This document shows, in pieces, positions 57,773-64,000 of a DNA stretch of 64,000 nt. Below the pieces are notes generated by a model. It saw only the letters and a list, made by a program, of their open reading frames with translations, was not told where the DNA came from and made no database searches. A program made the position numbers and the translations under genes. Position 1 is the first letter of the stretch. The number at the start of each line of letters is the position of its first letter. Origin of the DNA: Dickeya poaceiphila (GTDB lineage Bacteria; Pseudomonadota; Gammaproteobacteria; Enterobacterales; Enterobacteriaceae); the NCBI RefSeq assembly GCF_007858975.2, contig NZ_CP042220.2:3906001-3970000 (forward strand), given 5' to 3'.

Positions 57773-58507
57773 ATGACCTACTGTGTGGCCATGCGTCTGT
57801 CTGACGGGCTGGTTTTTGCTTCCGACTCCCGCACCAATGCGGGGGTTGATCACATTGCGACCTTCAGAAAGCTTCATGTATTCCATCAGGAAGGGGAACG
57901 GGTTTTGGTTATCCAGTCGGCGGGCAATCTTGCTACGACCCAAAGCATCATCAGCCTGCTCAAAGCGCGTATCCACGCCCAGCACACGCCCAACCTGATG
58001 CAAACCAGTACGTTGTATGAAGCCGCCACACTGGTGGGTGAAACCGTGCGCGAGGTTATCCACCGCGACAGTCTGGCCCAGCAAAGCGGCAGCACCACCA
58101 ATTTTGGCTGCAACCTGTTGCTCGGCGGCCAGATTGGCGATGAAGCCCCCCGGCTATTCCATATCTACCCGGAAGGGAATTTCATTGAAGCCACTGCCGA
58201 TACGCCCTATTTCCAGATAGGCGAAAGCAAATACGGCAAGCCGATTATCGACCGGGTGCTAACGGTAGATACCCCGCTGGAACAGGCGATGTGCTGTGCA
58301 CTGATTTCGATTGACTCAACATTGCGCAGCAACCTGTCGGTCGGCTTGCCGCTGGATGTGATGATATACCGTGCTGGCAGCTTTGATATCAGCGAACAGC
58401 GCCGCATCACCGAAAACGACCCTTACTTCATCGTCATTCGTAAAGCCTGGTCGGAAGGGCTGCTGAACACCTTCCGGCAGTTGCCGCCGTTTCCGGCACA
58501 AGAGTAA
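57773..58507 (+). CDS. Anbu proteasome-type peptidase
   Basis: 244 residues. Starts MTYCVAMRLSDGLVFASDSR, so removal of Met exposes the N-terminal Thr nucleophile of the proteasome/HslV fold; Asp17-Ser18 region and Lys33-type residues follow. This is the Anbu (BPH) family, an ancestral self-compartmentalised protease. It is 56 nt after the transglutaminase gene and completes the usual four-gene set. No unfoldase is nearby. Confidence 0.9.
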   Translation: MTYCVAMRLSDGLVFASDSRTNAGVDHIATFRKLHVFHQEGERVLVIQSAGNLATTQSIISLLKARIHAQHTPNLMQTSTLYEAATLVGETVREVIHRDSLAQQSGSTTNFGCNLLLGGQIGDEAPRLFHIYPEGNFIEATADTPYFQIGESKYGKPIIDRVLTVDTPLEQAMCCALISIDSTLRSNLSVGLPLDVMIYRAGSFDISEQRRITENDPYFIVIRKAWSEGLLNTFRQLPPFPAQE

Positions 58508-58544
58508 AGTACCGCCGAAACCGCGATCCTCAATATCTCTGGTG

Positions 58545-58570
58545 TCATACCGGGTACTTGCCCGGTATGA
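58545..58570. terminator. hairpin between the Anbu operon and the ABC importer operon
   Basis: TCATACCGGG-TACTTG-CCCGGTATGA, perfect 10-bp stem in the convergent gap, without a long T-tract. Confidence 0.6.
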
Positions 58571-58604
58571 ACGGATGATACGCTTATACCCACCACGTAT
58601 TTGA

Positions 58605-60212
58605 TTACGGCAATACCGCGCTTTGGTTAGCCATCACATCCCGCAGCCAGTCGCAGCGCATTTCCGGCACCGCCAGCAGCAGTTGCTGCGTGTAGTCGTC
58701 CAGTGGCGGCGACAGCGCTTGCATCACTGGTCCCTGCCGGACAATATGACCATGACGCAGCACCGCCACGGTGTCGGCCACTTCGCGCACCACATGCAAA
58801 TCATGGGTGATGAACAGGTAGGCGACGCCGGTTTCCTGCTGAATCTGGCGCAGCAGCGCGAGCACGTCACGGGCCACCAGCGGGTCAAGCGCGGAGGTTG
58901 GCTCGTCGCAGATGATAAGCGACGGCTGCGCCGCCAGCGCACGGGCAATACAGACCCGCTGTTTTTGACCGCCAGACAGCGCAGTGGGATAACGCTGCGC
59001 CATCTCCGCAGGCAATCCAACCTGATGCAGCAAGTCACTGACGCGTAAACGTCGTGCGGCGGCGTCAAGTTCGGTCAGGCACACCATCGACCGTTCAATC
59101 TGCACGCCGACTGGCAGACGCGGATTGAGCGCGGTGTCCGGGTGCTGGTGAATCATCTGGATCGATCGCAATTGAGCACGAGTGCGCTGCGCCAGTTTCG
59201 GCGGCAACGCGTCGCCATTGAGCCGAATCTCGCCGCCTGCTGGCTCCAGCAGGCCACACAGGGTTCGCCCCAGCGTCGATTTGCCGGAACCGGATTCACC
59301 GATCACCGCCAGCGTACGCCCACGCGCCAGCTGTAGCGACACATCCTGCAACACCGGTTGCTGTTGGTAACGTGCGCCAAGATGGCGGACATCCAACAGC
59401 AGGTCGTCTGTTGCCGGTTGCGGCGCTTTGGGTTCACCGCGTGCCTGTAACAGTTCGCGGGTATACGTTTCAGTTGGGTTTGCCAACAGCGACGCCGTGT
59501 CGCCGATCTCTACCTGACGGCCATGGCGCAACACCATGATGCGGTGGCTGAGTTGCACCACCACCGCCAGATCATGACTGATATACAACGCGGCCACGCC
59601 GGTCAGGCGGATAATCTCATCAATCGCATTGAGCACCCCCAATTGGGTGGTGACATCCAGCGCGGTGGTCGGTTCGTCAAAAATAATCAAATCGGGACCG
59701 GCACACATCGCCATCGCCATCATCGCGCGCTGCAACTGCCCGCCGGATACCTGATGCGGATAACGCTGGAAGAAGGTTTGCGGCTCCGGCAACGACAGTT
59801 GGGTAAACAGTTCGATTGCCCGTGCAATCGCCTGCCGGCGCGACAGCACGCCATGACGCACCGCGGCTTCAATCACCTGTTCGCCGATACGCTGCGCCGG
59901 GTTGAACGAGGCGCTGGCGGACTGCGCCACATACGCGATGCGCGCACCGCGCACCCGGCGTAGCTGCCGCTCTGATAACGTCGCCAGATCGCTGCTGTTA
60001 TCGCCGCACTGAAACCAGATGTGCCCACTTTCGATACGCATTCCATGGCGACAGTGACCGAGAATCGCCTGGCCGATAGTGGACTTACCGGCGCCGGATT
60101 CACCAATCAACCCCAGTACTTCCCCTTTATTGAGGGTAAAGTTGATGTCCTGCACCAGTGCCCGACCGCCCGCTGTTACGCACAACTGTTCAACCCGCAG
60201 CAACTCACTCAT
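58605..60212 (-). CDS. peptide-type ABC importer ATPase, two fused nucleotide-binding domains
   Basis: 535 residues from ATG 60212 (GGAGGCCATC upstream). Two complete ABC domains: Walker A GESGAGKST and signature VSGGQLQRA in the first, GESGSGKST and LSGGQKQRV in the second, each with its Walker B (IIFDEPTTALD, IICDEPTSALD). Equivalent to a DppD-DppF fusion. It powers the two permeases upstream and overlaps the second by 8 nt. Substrate likely a peptide, nickel complex or opine-like compound. Confidence 0.93.
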   Translation of the reverse strand: MSELLRVEQLCVTAGGRALVQDINFTLNKGEVLGLIGESGAGKSTIGQAILGHCRHGMRIESGHIWFQCGDNSSDLATLSERQLRRVRGARIAYVAQSASASFNPAQRIGEQVIEAAVRHGVLSRRQAIARAIELFTQLSLPEPQTFFQRYPHQVSGGQLQRAMMAMAMCAGPDLIIFDEPTTALDVTTQLGVLNAIDEIIRLTGVAALYISHDLAVVVQLSHRIMVLRHGRQVEIGDTASLLANPTETYTRELLQARGEPKAPQPATDDLLLDVRHLGARYQQQPVLQDVSLQLARGRTLAVIGESGSGKSTLGRTLCGLLEPAGGEIRLNGDALPPKLAQRTRAQLRSIQMIHQHPDTALNPRLPVGVQIERSMVCLTELDAAARRLRVSDLLHQVGLPAEMAQRYPTALSGGQKQRVCIARALAAQPSLIICDEPTSALDPLVARDVLALLRQIQQETGVAYLFITHDLHVVREVADTVAVLRHGHIVRQGPVMQALSPPLDDYTQQLLLAVPEMRCDWLRDVMANQSAVLP

Positions 60213-61026
60213 GATGGCCTCCGCGCCAGTTGCGCCCGTCACGGCTTAGCAGCCAGTCGGCCACCACATTGAGCGACACCGCCAGCAGAGCAATGGCCGC
60301 CCCCGGCACCAACGCCGCCCACACGCCAAACAGAATGCCGTCTTTGTTATCGCGCGCCAGCCCGCCCCAGTCGGCGGTCGGCGGCTGAATCCCTAATCCC
60401 AGAAACGACAGCGCCGACAGGAACAGCAAAATAAAGATAAAACGCAGTGCAAACTCCGCCACCAGCATGTTGCGCGCATTCGGCAAAATCTCGCGCCACA
60501 GAATCCAGCCCATCGACTCGCCGCGCAGCCGCGCCACCTCAATGAACTCCTGGGTGGCGATATCCACCGCCAGCGAACGCGCTACCCGCAGCACACGGGT
60601 GGCTTCCAGCACGCCCAGCACCAGAATGATGATAAAGGTACTTTTCGGCAGCATCGCCAACACCACCAACGCCAGAATCAGCGTCGGGATCGCCATCAGC
60701 ACATCGTTGATGCGTGAAATCAGTTGATCGACCCAGCCGCCGCATACCCCAGCCCAAAAACCCAGCCCGGCTCCCAGCACAAACGCCAGTGCTGCCGCCA
60801 GCGCAGTCACCGCCAGCGAGGTACGCGTTCCCCAAATCAAACGGGAAAACAGGTCACGACCGATATTGTCGGTGCCGAGCCACGCCTGCGGCATCGGGCC
60901 CAACCAGGCGCCGCCAACCACCTTATCGACCGGGTAAGGCGCAATCCAGGGCGCCAACAGCGCCACGCCAATAAACAGGCCCAGCCCCAGCAAGCCGAGT
61001 ACTACGGAAGGTTTCACAGCAGGCAT
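60205..61026 (-). CDS. peptide-type ABC importer permease (DppC-like)
   Basis: 273 residues with six TM helices; the EAA loop (ATQEFIEVARLRGESMGWILWREILPNA) contacts the ATPase. It begins 27 nt after the first permease stop. Second permease of the operon. Confidence 0.92.
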   Translation of the reverse strand: MPAVKPSVVLGLLGLGLFIGVALLAPWIAPYPVDKVVGGAWLGPMPQAWLGTDNIGRDLFSRLIWGTRTSLAVTALAAALAFVLGAGLGFWAGVCGGWVDQLISRINDVLMAIPTLILALVVLAMLPKSTFIIILVLGVLEATRVLRVARSLAVDIATQEFIEVARLRGESMGWILWREILPNARNMLVAEFALRFIFILLFLSALSFLGLGIQPPTADWGGLARDNKDGILFGVWAALVPGAAIALLAVSLNVVADWLLSRDGRNWRGGHHE

Positions 61027-61053
61027 GTACAGATATCCATTCAGTTGACGGCA

Positions 61054-62052
61054 TTACCGCCGGGCATGGCGCAGACGTGGATTCGCCATCAGCGATACCA
61101 CATCCGCCAGCAGATTAAGCAGGATGTAAATCGTCGCCAGCACCAGCGCGCAGCCCTGAATCACCGGCATGTCGCGTTTACTGATGCTATCGACCATGTA
61201 CTGCCCAAGCCCAGGGTAAACAAACACGCTTTCGACGATCACCACGCCTACCATCAGGTAGGCGAGATTAAGCACAATCACATTGATGATCGGTCCCCAG
61301 GCGTTAGGCAGTACGTGGCGCAGCAGAATAGCCGAAGGCGACACCCCTTTCAGCAATGCCGTATCGACATAGGCCGCATTTTGAGCGCTGATTAGCGCCG
61401 CACGGGTCATGTTGCTCATGTGCCCCAGCACCGCCAGCACCAGCGTCAGGCACGGCAGCGCGATGGCGGTCAAATGTGCGCCGAGCGGCATAGCGTTGCT
61501 GATGCTGCTGTTGCTTGGCAGCCAGAACAGGGTGATGGAAAAAATCAGAATCAGCAGATAGCCGGAGAAAAACTCCGGCAACGCCACCGCGACACGGGCA
61601 AACAGATTGAGCAGCCGATCCAGCCAACTGCCCTGATAACGCACCGACAGGAAGCCTATCAGCAGCGCCAGCGGCACTGCCACCGCCGCCGTGCACCCGG
61701 CCAGAAACAGCGTATTTTCAAGCCGCCAGGCCAGCACCGGCGCAATCGCCCGACGGCTGGTAAAGCTCTGGCCGAAATCGCCGCCGATCACGCCCCACAG
61801 CCAGCCGATATAACGGGAAAACGCGGGTTGATCCAACCCCAGTTGGGCATTGAGCGCCCGCACCGCTTCCGGCGTCGCCGTCTGTCCCAGAATGGCGGTG
61901 GCGGCATTGCCCGGCAACAGTTGGATACCGACGAAAATCAGCGCCGATACGACAGCTACCATCGCTACCCCCGCCAGCAAACGCCGCAGGATCAACGTCA
62001 ACAACGGGTAACGGTCAGCCCAGTGATAAAGCCCCGTCCATCGGTGAAACAT
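61054..62052 (-). CDS. peptide-type ABC importer permease (DppB-like)
   Basis: 332 residues from ATG 62052; the frame is open 15 codons upstream but overlaps the previous gene. Six TM helices, start-near LLAGVAMVAVVSALIFVGI and the EAA region (YVDTALLKGVSPSAILLRHVLPNA). Pairs with the DppC-like permease. Confidence 0.9.
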   Translation of the reverse strand: MFHRWTGLYHWADRYPLLTLILRRLLAGVAMVAVVSALIFVGIQLLPGNAATAILGQTATPEAVRALNAQLGLDQPAFSRYIGWLWGVIGGDFGQSFTSRRAIAPVLAWRLENTLFLAGCTAAVAVPLALLIGFLSVRYQGSWLDRLLNLFARVAVALPEFFSGYLLILIFSITLFWLPSNSSISNAMPLGAHLTAIALPCLTLVLAVLGHMSNMTRAALISAQNAAYVDTALLKGVSPSAILLRHVLPNAWGPIINVIVLNLAYLMVGVVIVESVFVYPGLGQYMVDSISKRDMPVIQGCALVLATIYILLNLLADVVSLMANPRLRHARR

Positions 62053-62068
62053 CGTCACGTTACCTGCC

Positions 62069-63610
62069 TCAGGCCAGCCACACTTTTTCCGCTGCACGGT
62101 TGCCGCTCAGCGGGAAGCCCGGAATGGCATTCAATCCCTTCACGTTGGTACTGCAGGCGTCAAGCGCGTCGGCGTACAGCGGAATGATTTCGCTGCTGTT
62201 GTCCACCAGCATCACCTGAATATCGTGATAGATCTGACGGCGCTTATCTTCGTTGACTTCACCACGCGCCGCACGCACCAACTGATCGAAAGAATCGTTC
62301 TTCCAGGCTGATTCGTTCCACGGTGCCTGACTGGTGAACACCAGCGACAGCAACGCGTCGGCAGTCGGACGTACCGACCAGTTGGAGGAGACAAACGGTT
62401 TTTTCATCCAGACATTGTCCCAGAAAGCATCATCCGGCTCGCGCTCCACATTGAGCGTAATACCGGCTTTCTGTGCCGACGCCTGATACAACTGACCGGC
62501 ATCCACCGCGCCGGGGAAACCGGCATCAGCGACAGAGAGCGTCAGTGGGCCGCTGAAACCGGCTTTCTGCCAGTGCCATTTGGCTTTTTCCGGGTCGTAC
62601 GGACGCTGGGGAATGTCTTTGGCGAAGTAACGGTTAGACGGAAAAATCGGATTGTCGTTGGCAACGCTGGCGTAGCCGCCCAACACGGTATCGATAATCT
62701 GCTGGCGATCAATCGCGTATTTCAGCGCCAGTCGGCCATCTTCATTGTTGAACGGTGCGACATTGCTCAAACCGGGGAAGGTGAAAATCTGGCTGTCACG
62801 CGAGCGTAACAGTTGCAGGGTCGGCATGTTCTGAATGCGACCGACGATGCGCGGATTGACGCGGTTGATGATATGCGCCGACCCACTCACCAGCGCCGCC
62901 ACACGGGCGGTGGAGTCGTTCATTGCCAGCGTTTCGACTGAATCGACATGGCCGCGCTCGCTGTTCCAGTGATTCGGGTTGCGTTTCACCAGCGTGCGCA
63001 CACCCGGCTGGAAGCTTTCCAGAATAAAAGCGCCGGTGCCGATGCCTTTGTCAAAGCTTTCGTTTTCCGGGGTAATGGCAAAGTGCACATCGCTCAGCAG
63101 CGCGATGAATTCCACGTTCGGTTCGCTCAGGCGGATGGTCACTTCATGGCTGCCGGTAGCGTCCATCGTCACCACCGGGTCGAGATAGCCTTTCACCGAC
63201 GAGCTGGATTTCTCGCCACGGTGGTGATTGAGCGAGTAGATCACGTCTTTGGCGCTGAGCGTGCGGCCATCATGAAACTGCACGCCTTTGCGAATAGTCA
63301 ACACCCAGGTGCGACCACCGTCTTTGCTGTCCCAGGATTCGGCCAGCGACGGCACCAGTTCGCCTTTTTCATCCAGTTCCAGCAGGTTATTAAACAGTTG
63401 GGAACCCACGAAATACATATAAGTTTCGAACCAAAATGCCGGGTCGAGACGGTCAGTGCTGGAGGCGTTATCCACCCCGACAATCAGGTGGCCACCTTTT
63501 TTCGGTTGTGCAACCGCGTCCGCTCCCCAGGCAGCGCTCAGCGGCCAGCCGGTAGTGGCCGCCGCGACGGACAGGGCGCAGGCGCTCTTAATAAAATGGC
63601 GACGATTCAT
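62069..63610 (-). CDS. solute-binding protein of the ABC importer, Tat signal
   Basis: 513 residues of the SBP_bac_5 family (SWDSKDGGRTWVLTIRKGVQFHDGR is the signature region). N terminus MNRRHFIKSACALSVAAATT is a twin-arginine signal (RRHFIK), so it is exported folded. It delivers the substrate to the two permeases. First gene of the operon; the Tat signal is unusual for this family and may indicate a bound cofactor or metal complex. Confidence 0.92.
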   Translation of the reverse strand: MNRRHFIKSACALSVAAATTGWPLSAAWGADAVAQPKKGGHLIVGVDNASSTDRLDPAFWFETYMYFVGSQLFNNLLELDEKGELVPSLAESWDSKDGGRTWVLTIRKGVQFHDGRTLSAKDVIYSLNHHRGEKSSSSVKGYLDPVVTMDATGSHEVTIRLSEPNVEFIALLSDVHFAITPENESFDKGIGTGAFILESFQPGVRTLVKRNPNHWNSERGHVDSVETLAMNDSTARVAALVSGSAHIINRVNPRIVGRIQNMPTLQLLRSRDSQIFTFPGLSNVAPFNNEDGRLALKYAIDRQQIIDTVLGGYASVANDNPIFPSNRYFAKDIPQRPYDPEKAKWHWQKAGFSGPLTLSVADAGFPGAVDAGQLYQASAQKAGITLNVEREPDDAFWDNVWMKKPFVSSNWSVRPTADALLSLVFTSQAPWNESAWKNDSFDQLVRAARGEVNEDKRRQIYHDIQVMLVDNSSEIIPLYADALDACSTNVKGLNAIPGFPLSGNRAAEKVWLA

Positions 63611-63680
63611 ATTGTGTTCCCTTCCTAGAATGCTTATCCGTTAAGGATGGTTATTATCGTTATAAAAATAACCGCCGGGA

Positions 63681-64000
63681 TTACCCCTGACGGTTGAACG
63701 CCTGTGCCAGACGGGCGATGTGTTCCGGGCCAATGCCGCAGCAGCCGCCGACTATCGACGCCCCCTGCGCCACCCATTCCTGCGCCCATTGCAGGTAGCC
63801 TTCCGGGTGCGTATCAGTGCGCAAGCGGCTCAGTCCTTCGTTCGCGCCACGCTGGTTATCGTCAGGCTCGAAGGCATTGGCATACACGCCCACCCCCATC
63901 GCGGCAGGTTGTGCTTTCAGCGTCGCACTCGCCTGCGCCACCGCCGACGCCATCACTTCCGGGCGGCTACAGTTGAACAGCAGGTTAGCTGCCCCCAGGC
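63681..64000 (-). CDS. mmuM: homocysteine S-methyltransferase, C-terminal part
   Basis: The frame runs off the right edge; about 105 residues are visible. Zinc-binding Cys in LFNCSRPEVM and the GGCCGIGPEHI motif are those of the MmuM/BHMT family. It methylates homocysteine with S-methylmethionine. The ABC importer next door might bring in the methyl donor; this is inference. Confidence 0.88.
   Translation of the reverse strand, partial: LGAANLLFNCSRPEVMASAVAQASATLKAQPAAMGVGVYANAFEPDDNQRGANEGLSRLRTDTHPEGYLQWAQEWVAQGASIVGGCCGIGPEHIARLAQAFNRQG

Overview
The window comes from a soft-rot Pectobacteriaceae chromosome, most likely Dickeya. The core gene order lptG-lptF-pepA-holC-valS ... yjgM-rraB-argI ... 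yjgK-pyrL-pyrB-pyrI-ridA matches the E. coli map. It is interrupted by Dickeya-type additions: a chemoreceptor, an aryl-beta-glucoside PTS and its hydrolase, and an isopentenyltransferase. Species was inferred only from gene content.

Left part (1-10453), accessory. The end of a biosynthetic operon (KAS III-like fragment, cytochrome P450, MupA-type luciferase-like monooxygenase, GIN-domain secreted protein) is followed by a convergent operon for an ABC efflux system (HlyD-type adaptor, LolD/MacB-type ATPase, duplicated FtsX-type permease). That operon ends in an NtrC-type response regulator gene. Between it and a divergent AraC-type regulator gene lie two opposed sigma-54 promoters and three TCCC-N6-GGGA palindromes. 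This looks like a self-contained sigma-54 control circuit.

Middle part (about 10520-30828): a tandem array of P4-type integrative elements at tRNA-Leu(CAA) (leuX). Copies of the tRNA 3' end (CGAAGGCCGGAC...) occur at 11435, 17810 and inside leuX at 30750. Each lies upstream of a P4-type integrase gene: the first has an internal deletion, the second is frameshifted and split by an IS3-family element, and the third is intact. Cargo includes a TacAT toxin-antitoxin pair, a HrgA-like nuclease (COG2958), an IetAS-type anti-phage pair (AAA ATPase plus subtilisin-like protease) with a 21-bp-phased operator array, a decayed HigBA pair, and a P4-like replication module (second integrase, AlpA, Ash/Icd, primase-helicase). 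Two near-identical IS256-family copies (12628 and 44725) lie in direct orientation.

Right part (30829-64000): core genes for LPS export, aminopeptidase A, Pol III chi subunit, valyl-tRNA synthetase, ornithine and aspartate transcarbamoylases (with ARG boxes and a pyrL attenuator) and RidA. These are mixed with a beta-glucoside PTS/hydrolase pair under LacI-type operators and an AT-rich block that encodes an isopentenyltransferase (cytokinin synthesis). Next comes an ATP-grasp / alpha-E / transglutaminase / Anbu-protease operon, then a peptide-type ABC importer with a Tat-exported binding protein, and the end of a homocysteine S-methyltransferase gene.
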